From contig JAHCLD010000003.1 in NCBI GenBank assembly GCA_026125585.1, positions 1 through 35,669 on the forward strand: a stretch of 35,669 bases of DNA, in the 5' to 3' direction. Below the pieces are notes generated by a model. That model had not been told where the DNA came from. It searched no databases and worked only from the letters and a program-made list of their open reading frames with translations. The stretch's first letter is position 1, and each line of letters begins with the position of its first letter. Below are positions 25,885-35,544 of this stretch, piece after piece. This DNA is from Burkholderiales bacterium (GTDB lineage Bacteria; Pseudomonadota; Gammaproteobacteria; Burkholderiales; SG8-41). A program made the position numbers and the translations under genes.

Positions 25885-26754
25885 ATGATCCCCTCTGTGC
25901 GAGAGCCCGTTGAAACTTCCACAATCGAGCGCCATGACACCGGGCATGACGTTCCGCGCGCGGTCATACTCCAGACGCGTCGATATGCCGCCGGAACCCA
26001 GATTCCAACGCACGTACATGCGCGAGCGCAGCTGGTGTTCGCTGAAGAAGGAGTCATGCGGGTCAGCACAGTCGACGGCAGCTGGGTAGTACCGTCGCAG
26101 CGTGCCGTATGGGTCCCGCCAGAAACCCCGCATACGATCCTGATCGGTTCTCGTCCACTCTTGATGCGAAGCTTGTACATAAAACAATCCGTCAAATCCC
26201 TGGGGCCTCGTTGCTGCACGGTTAACGTTTCCGAGTTGCTGCGCGCGTTGATTCTGCAGTTCTCGAGAATTCCGGAAGTTTTTGACGAACGAGGGCCAGA
26301 CGGCCGATTGGCGCAAGTGCTGCTGGATCAAATTTCCTCATCTCAGGTCACTCCTCTTCACCTTCCGATGGGCCGGGACGCGCGTGCTCGGAAAATCATG
26401 GATTTTCTTGCGAAGCACCCGGAAGACACGCGAACCATTGAGGAGTGGTCCAGTGAAGTTGGTGGATCGCCGAAAACACTCACGCGCCTATTTCTCAAGG
26501 AAACCAGAATGGGTTTCAGGGAATGGCGGCAGAGGGCCCGCTTACTGAGGGCGCTCGAATACCTTGCGGGAGGCAGATCGGTCCACGCCGTCGCGAATGA
26601 TGTAGGGTACGAAAGCCCCAGCGCCTTCATCACAATGTTCACCAAGACGCTAGGCATGACCCCGGCCGAGTATTTCCGGGACACAACAGAGCCCCGTCGC
26701 CGCAATATCTTGAAGTCTAGGCATTCAGGCTCCAAAGCGAAGCAAGTTCGTTAA
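25885..26754 (+). CDS. AraC family transcriptional regulator
   Basis: 289 aa. N-terminal cupin ligand domain (PTHVHARAQLVF onward, with the His-x-His retained) and C-terminal AraC DNA-binding domain from about residue 180 with two helix-turn-helix units (RTIEEWSSEVGGSPKTLTRLF, then VHAVANDVGYESPSAFITMF, ending in the family GMTPAEYFRD). It is divergent from the tctC cluster across 75 bp and overlaps the 3' end of the MmgE/PrpD gene by 38 bp, tail to tail. It is therefore likely to control both arms in response to the substrate or an intermediate. The ATG at 25885 has no good ribosome site; a start slightly downstream is possible. Confidence 0.9.
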   Translation: MIPSVREPVETSTIERHDTGHDVPRAVILQTRRYAAGTQIPTHVHARAQLVFAEEGVMRVSTVDGSWVVPSQRAVWVPPETPHTILIGSRPLLMRSLYIKQSVKSLGPRCCTVNVSELLRALILQFSRIPEVFDERGPDGRLAQVLLDQISSSQVTPLHLPMGRDARARKIMDFLAKHPEDTRTIEEWSSEVGGSPKTLTRLFLKETRMGFREWRQRARLLRALEYLAGGRSVHAVANDVGYESPSAFITMFTKTLGMTPAEYFRDTTEPRRRNILKSRHSGSKAKQVR

Positions 26755-28099
26755 CGTCCTGAATCTCATCCAAGGAACGAATTTTCGAGATCAGTGTGGT
26801 TGCCGCGTCGCCAACCAGCACGTTTGCGGTAAGGTCCCGGAATTTCTGCTCAACCCGTTGCTGCTGATGCTCGAGATCCTGATCGGGTATGGTCATGTCC
26901 GAAGCAGCTCTGTGAGTAATGCCCGTATCCAATCTCACGATCACTTCGCCATTCCCCGGCGCCAGTTCCTCCCCCACTTCAACCCTGCACTTGTCCCTGA
27001 TACGCACCAATTCGGGATCGTCGCAAAGCGCATCGCTGTAACTTTCGATACTGCTTGTGCTTCTTTTTGCAAGCGCCATGGCCGTCGTCATGCGCAGACT
27101 GAACTTGATCTCCAATCCGCTGACCGGCTTTTCAATGTTGCACATTCCCAATGCCAGCCTCGGGATTCGAATGACCACTCCTTCGATATTCTTCGCGTCG
27201 AATTGTGTGGTCTCCCGAATTTTTATCGCCGCTTCAATCGGCGCATGAGTGGCGTAGCAAGACGCGTGATACTTGAAAAGCAGGTCGCGGGCGTGAAAGC
27301 CGCCCTTGTTGATGTCCTTGAGCGCCGCTTCCTCGTTTTGGCCGTTGCTATGCGTCTTTACATACCCCTGATCGGTTTCCAGGATGCTGCCGTTCGACGT
27401 GAATCCCTTCCCGGCCAGCTGCGCTGCATAGAGTCCGTTCGAACACGCCTTCCCGACGTTGAGTGCCTTACACATCGTGCCGAACATGCTCTTCAACCCG
27501 GCCGCCTGGGTTCCGGCAATTCCAAGTGCCGTGGCACATTGCGCCGGCGTCAGATTGAGCAGGTTCGCAGCGGCCGCAGCAGCACCAAATGTGCCCATGG
27601 TGCCGCTCGCATGCCAACCCCTTTCGTAATGATCGTCCGTCATGAACAATCCCGCCCGGCAGGCAATCTCCAGTCCCGCGATGTAGGCTGTAATGACCTG
27701 CTTTCCCGTTGCTTTTCGCAGCTCGGCCAAGGCAAATACGACGGGAAGTACAGGAGCACTCGGGTGTCCAGGAACGGCAAAATGTTTATCGTCGTAATCA
27801 AGAACGTGGGAAGCGACACCGTTTATCAGCGCGCTTTGGATGGCACTCACTTTGCGTGCACGGCCAACTATCGAAGTCTGGGAAAATCCGCCTTCCTCGA
27901 GTGCCTGCTGAATGACGATCTCAGTGGTCCGATCACCAGCTCCTGCCAGTGCCGAGCCGAGCCAGTCGATGATCCCTTGCCGTGCGATCTGCCTCACGTC
28001 TTGCGGGATATCTTCGTATTTCAGCGAGGAAGCATAACCAGCCAAGGTGGCAGTCATACCTGCTGAAGTATTAGGCTCTGGTTTTACTGCCCTATCCAT
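26717..28099 (-). CDS. MmgE/PrpD family protein
   Basis: 460 aa. Signatures of the family are the IIDWLGSALAG helix near the N-terminus, NGVASHVLDYDD, GHPSAPVLP, GWHASGTMGTFGAAAAAA and the KYHASCYATH segment. Members include 2-methylcitrate dehydratase, cis-aconitate decarboxylase and iminodisuccinate epimerase, all acting on polycarboxylates by proton abstraction. The start at 28099 is preferred to 28108 because AGGGA lies 8 bases upstream, whereas it directly abuts the earlier ATG. The gene sits on the same strand as the lyase cluster but is separated from it by the araC gene. Its exact reaction cannot be assigned. With the lyase and isocitrate dehydrogenase it suggests a polycarboxylate pathway. 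Confidence 0.88.
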   Translation of the reverse strand: MDRAVKPEPNTSAGMTATLAGYASSLKYEDIPQDVRQIARQGIIDWLGSALAGAGDRTTEIVIQQALEEGGFSQTSIVGRARKVSAIQSALINGVASHVLDYDDKHFAVPGHPSAPVLPVVFALAELRKATGKQVITAYIAGLEIACRAGLFMTDDHYERGWHASGTMGTFGAAAAAANLLNLTPAQCATALGIAGTQAAGLKSMFGTMCKALNVGKACSNGLYAAQLAGKGFTSNGSILETDQGYVKTHSNGQNEEAALKDINKGGFHARDLLFKYHASCYATHAPIEAAIKIRETTQFDAKNIEGVVIRIPRLALGMCNIEKPVSGLEIKFSLRMTTAMALAKRSTSSIESYSDALCDDPELVRIRDKCRVEVGEELAPGNGEVIVRLDTGITHRAASDMTIPDQDLEHQQQRVEQKFRDLTANVLVGDAATTLISKIRSLDEIQDVNELASLWSLNA

Positions 28100-28379
28100 T
28101 CTTTTCATCCCTATTCAAGGCGATTACTTCTTGCCGAAGAGAACGGTACGGCGCGCTCTCACGGTGAACAATTCGAAATAGGGACAAAGAGTTGCTGTTT
28201 TAGGACAATCTTGGACGCCGTGCTGCCGTGCCGAAGATTTCTTGGCGAAATCCGCGATTACCTGGCTGCCAATGCTCCGGAGACCAAGGACCCACAATGG
28301 GGAAATGGGATCAGAAGCATGGCAGCCTGAAGGGGAGAGAGTCCGACAATTTAAGGATCGGGACAAAAATCAGCCGCTT
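28100..28379. other. Gene-free segment between mmgE/prpD and the xthA remnant
   Basis: About 280 bp with no convincing gene. Short open frames exist on both strands but none has a recognisable domain or a clear ribosome site. It should hold the promoter of the MmgE/PrpD gene and may contain the true right-hand junction of the island. No terminal repeats or transposase fragments were recognised. Confidence 0.4.
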
Positions 28380-28685
28380 CACAAGACCGTGAGCAACATC
28401 AGCCATGGCATTCCCGGCCTAGGCGACCCGCAGAAGGGAAGCGCGCGGAACTGGAGCAATATCAAACTTGGACTAGCAAAGCGCTGCAGCGATGCAGAAC
28501 ACATTGCCATAACCGGACTTGGCCTAAATGGCGCCTTCCGCCGCAAAATGGGCCTGCGCATCGACCACATTCTCGCCTCCGGCGCACTCGCCGGGAGTTG
28601 CCGCTCCTGCCTGATCGACATCGAACCGCGACGCAACGAACGCCCGTCCGACCACGCGCCGGTGATCGCCGAATTCGCCCGGTAA
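28380..28685 (+). pseudogene. xthA: Decayed second copy of xthA (middle and 3' portions)
   Basis: The start of this segment matches xthA residues about 80-97 ([16 protein letters not shown] against VSDVSHGIPGFNDPQK), then jumps to a degraded CSDAE segment and a short LGL block. It finally matches the whole C-terminus from [14 protein letters not shown] through [10 protein letters not shown] (39 of 46 residues identical by eye; DNA about four bases in five). The first 80 residues, with the catalytic Glu, and the GDFNIAP centre are missing. The frame is open through the remnant to a TAA at 28683, but such a protein could not be active. The level of divergence suggests a copy from a different lineage, not a recent duplication. 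Only 9 bp separate it from the end of the gor-like gene. Confidence 0.85.
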
Positions 28686-28694
28686 TGCGCGGGC

Positions 28695-30038
28695 TCAGCC
28701 GCGCAGCGTGACGAACTCCTCCGCGGTTGTCGGGTGAATGCCGATGGTGGTGTCGAACTGCGCCTTGGTCGCGCCGCAGTTCATCGCAACGGCCAGGCCC
28801 TGGATGATCTCGCCGGCCTCGGCCCCCACCATGTGCGCGCCGAGCACGCGGTCCGAGGCAGCATCCACCACCAGCTTGATGAATACCTTGCCGGCATCGC
28901 CGGACAGCGTCGCCTTCAGCGGACGGAAACTGCTGCGGTAGACCTTCACTTCGGGAAAACGCCGGCGTGCCTCATCCTCGGCCAGCCCCACGGTGCCGAC
29001 ATGGGGATGGCTGAATATCGCGGTCGGGATGTTCGCGTAATCGACCGTCGACGGCTGCCCGCCGAACAGGGTGCGCGCGAGCGCGGCACCTTCCGCGAGC
29101 GCCACCGGCGTCAGTTGCACGCGGCCGATCACGTCGCCCACGGCGTGCACCGACGGCACGGCGCTGCGGTAACGGTCATCGACCTGCACCGCGCCGTTCT
29201 TCGCCACGGCGACCCCGGCGGCTTCCAGCCCCAACCCCTTGATATTGGGCCGGCGACCGGTGGCGAACATCAGCAGGTCGCTGGCCAGTTCGCGCCCCGA
29301 AGCCAGCGTCACCCGCAACGCGCCGCCCTCGCGCGCCACGCGGGCCGGTGATTCGTCGAGCAGCAGCGTGACTCCCTGACGGCGGAGTTCGCCTGACAGA
29401 ACGTCTGCGATGTCCTCGTCGAAGCCGCGCAGCAGGCGGCTGCCGCGATGCACCAGCGTGGTTTCCACGCCGAGCCCGCTGAAAATCGAAGCAAATTCGA
29501 CGGCGATGTAGCCGCCGCCGACCAGCAGCGCGCGGCACGGCAGGGCCTCAAGGTGAAAGGCCTCGTCGGAAGTGATGCCAAGTTCCGCCCCCGGGATGTC
29601 CGGCCTGACGGCCCGACCGCCGGTCGCCACCAGCAGATGCTCCGCGCTCAGGCGGCGCCCCGCCACTTCGACGGCATGCGCGTCCCTGATCATGGCGCGC
29701 CCTTCCACAACCTGCACGCCGGCATCGCCGAGCAGTTTTGCGTAGACGCCGTTCAGCCGCGATATCTCGCGGTCCTTGGCAATGCGCAGTGCCTTCCAAT
29801 CGAAACGGGGCCCGGGCACCTGCCAGCCGTAACCCGCGGCATCTCCAAAATCGGACGCAAAACCGGCCGCGTAGGAAAACAGTTTCTTGGGAATACAGCC
29901 GGCGTTGACGCAGGTGCCGCCGAGCGCCGCCGTTTCGACCAGCGCGACCCGTGCGCCGAGGGAAGCCGCCACGCGGCTCGCGCGCACACCGCCGGAACCG
30001 CCGCCGATGGTGATCAGGTCGTAGTCGTAGCGGGGCAC
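28695..30038 (-). CDS. gor: Glutathione-disulfide reductase-type flavoprotein
   Basis: 447 aa pyridine nucleotide-disulfide oxidoreductase, expected to reduce oxidised glutathione with NADPH in the cytoplasm. FAD loop IGGGSGG at residues 11-17. Redox-active disulfide CVNAGC at C43 and C48, followed by IPKK as in glutathione reductases. NADPH domain with GGGYIAVEFAS and arginines in HRGSRLLRGFD that favour NADPH. ATGRRPN and AVGDV follow, and the C-terminal HPTTAEE (His435) is the catalytic base from the partner subunit. The GTG start at 30038 has GGAGG 4 bases upstream. It follows ntrC by 30 bp on the same strand, so it may be co-transcribed with ntrBC. A related disulfide reductase is possible but less likely. 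Confidence 0.9.
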   Translation of the reverse strand: MPRYDYDLITIGGGSGGVRASRVAASLGARVALVETAALGGTCVNAGCIPKKLFSYAAGFASDFGDAAGYGWQVPGPRFDWKALRIAKDREISRLNGVYAKLLGDAGVQVVEGRAMIRDAHAVEVAGRRLSAEHLLVATGGRAVRPDIPGAELGITSDEAFHLEALPCRALLVGGGYIAVEFASIFSGLGVETTLVHRGSRLLRGFDEDIADVLSGELRRQGVTLLLDESPARVAREGGALRVTLASGRELASDLLMFATGRRPNIKGLGLEAAGVAVAKNGAVQVDDRYRSAVPSVHAVGDVIGRVQLTPVALAEGAALARTLFGGQPSTVDYANIPTAIFSHPHVGTVGLAEDEARRRFPEVKVYRSSFRPLKATLSGDAGKVFIKLVVDAASDRVLGAHMVGAEAGEIIQGLAVAMNCGATKAQFDTTIGIHPTTAEEFVTLRG

Positions 30039-30045
30039 GCTGCCT

Positions 30046-30064
30046 CCGGGGTTGTTTTCCCCGG
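30046..30064 (-). promoter_or_regulatory. Intercistronic hairpin between ntrC and gor
   Basis: Arms CCGGGG and CCCCGG with a 7-base AT-rich loop, 4 bp after the ntrC stop. The downstream arm ends in the first bases of the gor ribosome site (GGAGG), so folding could reduce gor translation. No U-tract, so not an obvious terminator. Confidence 0.4.
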
Positions 30065-30068
30065 AATG

Positions 30069-31475
<1,407 letters not shown>

Positions 31476-31491
31476 GGCATTCCACAATCAT

Positions 31492-32610
31492 TCATTGGTT
31501 TCGGGATGCAGGCGGCGCGTGCCCGGCCTGCCGCGATGCGTGTGCGTCGTCCTGCACCGGCAACAGCAGGGTGAAGCAGGTCCTGCCCGGTGCGGTTTCG
31601 AATGTGATGGCGCCCTGGTGCTGGGTGACGAAATCGTGCGCGATGGTCAGGCCGAGGCCGCTGCCGCCCTCGCGCCCGGAGATCAGCGGCTGGAACACGC
31701 GCTCGCGCATCTGTTCGGGAATGCCCGGGCCGTTGTCGATGATTTCCAGCTGCACCGCGTGCCGGTAGCGCCGGCGCGCCAGCGTCACCTGGCGCGCGAT
31801 GCGCGTCCTCAGCCGGATCTCGCCGTCTGAAATCTCCATGCTGCCGCCCCGGATCGCCTGCGCGGCATTGCGCGTAATGTTGAGCACCGCCTGGATCAGC
31901 TGCTCGCGGTCGCCGGTCAGCAGCGGCATGCTGGTGTCGTAGTCGCGGCGCACGCGGATGCCGGGAAACTCGGCGAGGATGATGCTGCGCACGCGCTCCA
32001 GCACCTCGTGGATGTTGACCGGCCCGGGCAGCGGCAGACGGTGCGGCGTCAGCAGGCGGTCCATCAACGACTGCAGGCGGTCGGATTCCTTGATGATGAC
32101 CTGGGTGTATTCGTGCAGCGCGGGCCGCTCAAGCTCACGGTCGAGCAATTGGGCGGCGCCGCGGATGCCCCCCAGCGGATTCTTGATTTCATGCGCGAGG
32201 TTGCGGATCAGTTCGCGGTGCGCCCGGCTCTGCTCGAGCAGGCGCGCCTCGCGTTCGACGCGCAGCTGGCGGTCGATCTGGCGGAATTCGAGCAGCGTGC
32301 CCGAGATTTCGTCCCCGAGGTCGGTCGGGCTGACGGTGCAGGCCAGGTTCAGCCGCAGCCTGCCGTTGACCGCGAGTTCGACCTCGTGTTCGGTGTAACT
32401 GCAGTTGTTGGCCTGCGCGTAACGGATCGCCGAGGCCAGCACGGCATTGTCGCCAAACAGGCGCTCGAGCGTCAGGCCGGCGACGTTGGTGACCGAAACC
32501 TCGAACAGGTTTTCCGCTGCGGGATTCATGTGGATCACGGCATGTTTGTCATCCGCCACGACCACCGCCGTGGCAAGCAGGTCGAGCCCGCCCAGCATGG
32601 CGGAATTCAT
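31492..32610 (-). CDS. ntrB: Nitrogen regulation sensor histidine kinase NtrB
   Basis: 372 aa cytoplasmic histidine kinase without membrane segments. An N-terminal PAS domain (about residues 5-115; AVVVADDKHAVIHMNPAAENLF) is followed by the H-box LAHEIKNPLGG with phosphoacceptor His140, the N-box NITRNAAQAI, then DNGPGIP and GSGLGLTIAHDFV. NtrB is controlled by PII protein and phosphorylates or dephosphorylates NtrC according to nitrogen supply. It has an extended Ala/Pro/His/Arg tail. It is preceded by the DUF4124 gene with a 127-bp gap that could hold its own promoter. Confidence 0.96.
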   Translation of the reverse strand: MNSAMLGGLDLLATAVVVADDKHAVIHMNPAAENLFEVSVTNVAGLTLERLFGDNAVLASAIRYAQANNCSYTEHEVELAVNGRLRLNLACTVSPTDLGDEISGTLLEFRQIDRQLRVEREARLLEQSRAHRELIRNLAHEIKNPLGGIRGAAQLLDRELERPALHEYTQVIIKESDRLQSLMDRLLTPHRLPLPGPVNIHEVLERVRSIILAEFPGIRVRRDYDTSMPLLTGDREQLIQAVLNITRNAAQAIRGGSMEISDGEIRLRTRIARQVTLARRRYRHAVQLEIIDNGPGIPEQMRERVFQPLISGREGGSGLGLTIAHDFVTQHQGAITFETAPGRTCFTLLLPVQDDAHASRQAGHAPPASRNQ

Positions 32611-32737
32611 GGCCGGACTTCATGGCATGCGCGAGCAAAAAGCACGCCAGCCGTGACAGCCTGAACAGGGCGGATGGACGGGAACCGCCGCCCGGCTTCG
32701 ACGCCGGATGACGGGCGGCATCCAGCGGGATCGAGCG

Positions 32738-33223
32738 TCAGCGCAGCGCGCCGAGCTCCTTGCGCAGGTTCGCGACGTTGCTTTCGTGCAGCGCGACCTT
32801 CTTCTGGAAGGGCTCCAGACGGTCCAGCACGCGCTGGTAATTGCGCTCGCTGCCCAGCCGCACGGCCTCCTGCTCGGCGAGCTCCTTCCGGGCCTGGTCG
32901 AGCAGTTTCTGTTCGTTGGCCAGTTCCTGCTCGAGTATCTTGCGCCGCTCCGCATCGCGCTGCTGCTGTGTCGGCGCATCGACCTTGGGGAAACTGCCGG
33001 GCGTGGCCGCCTGTGGCTTCGCTTCCGCGCCTTTGGCGGGCACCTGCGGCTTGGGCGCGGGCACGCTCGACACCGGGGGCAGGTTCATCGGCTTGCAGCC
33101 CGCCGCCTCGGATTTCAGGTTGGTGAAACGCTTGTTGCCGTTGCTGTCGACGCACTCCCAGATATCGGCGCGGACCGTCGCCGACATTCCCAGCAAAACC
33201 GCGAAAAGCATCAGCAAGCGCAT
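32738..33223 (-). CDS. Exported DUF4124 protein with coiled coil
   Basis: 161 aa with a signal peptide (residues 1-19, ending VRA), a short DUF4124 domain (DIWECVDSNGNKRFTNLKSEAAGC), a Pro/Ala/Lys linker and a long charged helical region from about residue 85, predicted coiled coil (QQQRDAERRKILEQELANEQ and onward). Function unknown. A gene like this commonly sits between glnA and ntrB in betaproteobacteria. The ATG at 33223 is chosen because the signal peptide begins there; an upstream in-frame start at 33286 would bury the signal peptide. Predicted periplasmic or cell-envelope associated. Confidence 0.85.
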   Translation of the reverse strand: MRLLMLFAVLLGMSATVRADIWECVDSNGNKRFTNLKSEAAGCKPMNLPPVSSVPAPKPQVPAKGAEAKPQAATPGSFPKVDAPTQQQRDAERRKILEQELANEQKLLDQARKELAEQEAVRLGSERNYQRVLDRLEPFQKKVALHESNVANLRKELGALR

Positions 33224-33352
33224 CGATGACCCCGGTTGAACCTGCAACAAGGCCGGTATTCCCGGCAACGGAAACGGCGGCTGCATGGTTGACCTGCAAC
33301 ATGGAGAGAGATATCGATTAAGTCTATGTCAGCAAAGAAAAAACCGCAATCC

Positions 33353-33390
33353 GGCAGAAAAACAAAAGGGCGGGCACAGCCCGCCCTTTT
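33353..33390 (-). terminator. Intrinsic terminator after glnA
   Basis: On the minus strand, a perfect 12-bp stem (33364-33375 with 33379-33390) rich in GC at its core with a 3-base loop, flanked by A and T runs and followed by TTTTGTTTTT. It lies 18 bp past the glnA stop. This is the clearest intrinsic terminator in the window and separates glnA from the DUF4124-ntrBC genes. Confidence 0.93.
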
Positions 33391-33408
33391 GCCGGAGCGC
33401 AGCCGCGA

Positions 33409-34821
33409 TCAGAGGCTGTAGTAAAGCTGGAACTCGAGCGGATGCGTGGTCATGCGGAACGCGGTGACCTCTTCCATCTTCAGGTCGATGTAGGCATCGA
33501 TCATGTCGTTGGAAAAAACGCCGCCGCGGGTCAGGAAATCGCGATCCTTGTCGAGATAGTCCAGCGCCATGTCCAGCGACGAGCAGACATTCGGCACCTT
33601 CTTCGCCTCTTCGGGCGGGAGGTCGTACAGGTTCTTGTCCACCGCATCGCCCGGATGAATCTTGTTCTGGATGCCATCGAGGCCGGCCATCAGCATCGCC
33701 GTAAAGGCGAGGTACGGGTTCGCCGTCGGATCCGGGAAGCGCACCTCGATGCGGCGCGCCTTCGGGCTCGCCACGTGCGGGATGCGGATCGAGGCGGAAC
33801 GGTTCTTCGCGGAATAGGCCAGGTTGATCGGCGCCTCGAAGCCCGGAACCAGGCGCTTGTACGAGTTGGTGCCCGGATTGGTGATCGCGTTCAGCGCGCG
33901 GGCATGCTTGATGATGCCGCCGATGTAATACAGCGCGAGTTCGGACAGTCCGGCATAACCGTTGCCGCTGAACAGGTTCTGGCCGCCCTTCCACACGGAC
34001 TGGTGCACATGCATGCCCGAGCCATTGTCGCCGACCACCGGTTTCGGCATGAAGGTCGCAGTCTTGCCATAGGAATGGGCGACGTTGTGCACGGTGTATT
34101 TCAGGATCTGGTTCCAGTCGGCGCGCTTGACCAGGCTGGAGAACATGGTGCCGATTTCGCACTGACCGGGCGCGGCGACTTCATGGTGATGCACTTCGAC
34201 CGGCACGCCCTGTTCTTCGAGGGCAAGGCACATCGCCGAACGGATGTCCTGCAGCGAGTCGACCGGGGGCACCGGGAAATAGCCGCCCTTGACCGCGGGG
34301 CGGTGCGCCATGTTGCCGCCCTCCATGTCGTCGCCGGAGGACCACGGCGCCTCCGAGGTCTTGACCTTGACCATCGAGCCCGACATGTCGATGCTCCAAG
34401 TCACCGAGTCGAACACGAAGAATTCGGGTTCGGGGCCGAAGTACGCGGTGTCGCCGATGCCGGTCGACTTCAGATAGGCCTCGGCGCGCTTGGCGATGGA
34501 ACGCGGGTCGCGGTCGTAACCCTTGCCGTCGGACGGTTCGATCACGTCGCAGGTCAGGATCAGCGTCGCCTCGTCGGTGAAGGGATCCATGCGCGCAGTG
34601 CCCGGATCCGGCATCAGCAGCATGTCGGAAGCCTGGATGCCTTTCCAGCCGGCAATCGAGGAGCCGTCAAAGGCATGGCCATCGGTGAACTTGTCCTCGC
34701 CGAACACCTTGGTCGGCACGGACACGTGCTGTTCCTTGCCGCGCGTATCGGTAAAGCGCAGGTCAACGAATTTGACTTCGTTGTCCTTCAGCATCTTCAT
34801 GACATCGGCAGTGCTTCCCAT
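33409..34821 (-). CDS. glnA: Glutamine synthetase type I
   Basis: 470 aa class I-beta glutamine synthetase, dodecameric and cytoplasmic, which makes glutamine from glutamate, ammonia and ATP. Active-site motifs are [19 protein letters not shown], the MHVHQSVW loop, [13 protein letters not shown] and NRSASIRIP. The adenylylation tyrosine is Y399 in [11 protein letters not shown], so control by GlnE is expected. The ATG follows AGGAG at 7 bases. Transcription is expected from the sigma-54 promoter at 34885-34900, activated by NtrC bound upstream, and ends at the strong terminator after the gene. Confidence 0.98.
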   Translation of the reverse strand: MGSTADVMKMLKDNEVKFVDLRFTDTRGKEQHVSVPTKVFGEDKFTDGHAFDGSSIAGWKGIQASDMLLMPDPGTARMDPFTDEATLILTCDVIEPSDGKGYDRDPRSIAKRAEAYLKSTGIGDTAYFGPEPEFFVFDSVTWSIDMSGSMVKVKTSEAPWSSGDDMEGGNMAHRPAVKGGYFPVPPVDSLQDIRSAMCLALEEQGVPVEVHHHEVAAPGQCEIGTMFSSLVKRADWNQILKYTVHNVAHSYGKTATFMPKPVVGDNGSGMHVHQSVWKGGQNLFSGNGYAGLSELALYYIGGIIKHARALNAITNPGTNSYKRLVPGFEAPINLAYSAKNRSASIRIPHVASPKARRIEVRFPDPTANPYLAFTAMLMAGLDGIQNKIHPGDAVDKNLYDLPPEEAKKVPNVCSSLDMALDYLDKDRDFLTRGGVFSNDMIDAYIDLKMEEVTAFRMTTHPLEFQLYYSL

Positions 34822-34884
34822 CTAACTCTCCTAACGATTGCGAATGATTGAAAAAGGATTTGAACCGCTCCGGCGCTCCTGTTC

Positions 34885-34900
34885 AGCAGGATATGTACCA
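34885..34900 (-). promoter_or_regulatory. Sigma-54 promoter of glnA
   Basis: On the minus strand this reads TGGTACATATCCTGCT, matching the sigma-54 consensus (TGGCAC-N5-TTGCW) with the essential GG and GC exactly 10 bases apart. Transcription would start near 34873, about 52 bases before the glnA ATG. The glnA context and adjacent NtrC sites support it strongly. Confidence 0.85.
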
Positions 34901-34961
34901 CCACGGTGCATACGTATCTAATTGAATATAAAGTAGAAATTATCCGGGATCGCTTGCATGG

Positions 34962-34978
34962 CGCACCAAACTGGTGCT
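34962..34978 (-). promoter_or_regulatory. NtrC binding site, promoter-proximal
   Basis: CGCACCAAACTGGTGCT on the plus strand, a near-perfect palindrome of the form GCAC-N7-GTGC found at E. coli glnAp2. Its centre is about 97 bp upstream of the predicted glnA start point. Confidence 0.85.
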
Positions 34979-34991
34979 CACTCACCGACCA

Positions 34992-35008
34992 CGCATCATT
35001 ATAGTGCA
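34992..35008 (-). promoter_or_regulatory. NtrC binding site, promoter-distal
   Basis: On the minus strand TGCACTATAATGATGCG, an imperfect match to the NtrC consensus TGCACTAAAATGGTGCA (one good half-site). Its centre is 30 bp (about three helical turns) from the proximal site, the geometry used for cooperative binding in enteric glnA enhancers. Confidence 0.65.
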
Positions 35009-35076
35009 CCGGCCGGATGCCCGCCTCCGGTTAGAATCCATAGCCCTATTCCACCACGCCGCCCCACGGAAATCCG

Positions 35077-35529
35077 ATGAACACCCCTGAAGAAATTCTT
35101 GCCGCAGCCCGCCAACGCGCCAGCCAGATGGGCCTGCCATACAACGGCGCGCTGACCCCTGCCGAAGCTTTCCGGTTGTGGAAATCCCTGCCGGGCACGC
35201 AACTGGTCGATGTCCGCACCCGCGCCGAATGGGACTGGGTCGGACGCATACCGGGTGCCGTCGAAATCGAACTGCTGTCCTATCCCGGCAACCGGCCGAA
35301 TCCCGCCTTCATGCAGGAACTCGAGCAGAAAACGGACGCCGACGCGCCGGTGCTGTTCATCTGCCGCAGCGGCGGGCGTTCGCACAACGCGGCAATGCTG
35401 GCGCTGCAGGCCGGCTACGGCGAGATCTACAACGTACTCGAGGGATTCGAAGGTGACCGCGACCCGCAGGGGCATCGCAACACCGTCGGCGGCTGGCGCG
35501 CGGCGGGCCTGCCCTGGGTGCAGGGCTGA
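35077..35529 (+). CDS. Rhodanese-like domain protein
   Basis: 150 aa single-domain rhodanese (sulfurtransferase fold). The active-site loop CRSGGRS has the catalytic cysteine. QLVDVRTRAEWDWVGRIPGA is the conserved substrate-side motif, and NVLEGFEGDRDPQGHRN is typical of the subgroup found next to glnA in betaproteobacteria. No signal peptide, so probably cytoplasmic. It is divergent from glnA across a 255-bp region that holds the glnA control sites. The physiological sulfur acceptor is unknown. Confidence 0.92.
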   Translation: MNTPEEILAAARQRASQMGLPYNGALTPAEAFRLWKSLPGTQLVDVRTRAEWDWVGRIPGAVEIELLSYPGNRPNPAFMQELEQKTDADAPVLFICRSGGRSHNAAMLALQAGYGEIYNVLEGFEGDRDPQGHRNTVGGWRAAGLPWVQG

Positions 35530-35544
35530 AGCGGGAAACACCGC

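Larger units (their letters stand above)
20297..28685. mobile_element. Putative genomic island bounded by xthA and an xthA remnant
   Basis: About 8.4 kb between the intact xthA and the decayed xthA copy. By eye it is much less GC-rich than either flank, most clearly from 21577 to 28380. It contains only accessory genes (Bug/TctC protein, two AraC-type proteins, lyase, isocitrate dehydrogenase, MmgE/PrpD, MFS transporter). No integrase, transposase or clear terminal repeat was seen, so the mechanism is unknown and homologous replacement is as likely as a mobile element. Confidence 0.55.

Noticed and set aside
28124-28366. 80-codon minus-strand open frame upstream of mmgE/prpD
   Set aside because: No domain, no ribosome site, and overlaps the region where the promoter and island junction are expected.
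28242-28685. 147-codon open frame as a functional small protein
   Set aside because: Its recognisable part is an xthA remnant lacking the N-terminal half and catalytic centre; the upstream part matches nothing.
20297-28685. Classical integrative element or transposon
   Set aside because: No integrase, transposase, tRNA target or terminal inverted repeats could be found; only displacement of xthA is supported.
33442-34851. Plus-strand open frame of 469 codons opposite glnA
   Set aside because: Pure antisense of a complete glutamine synthetase.
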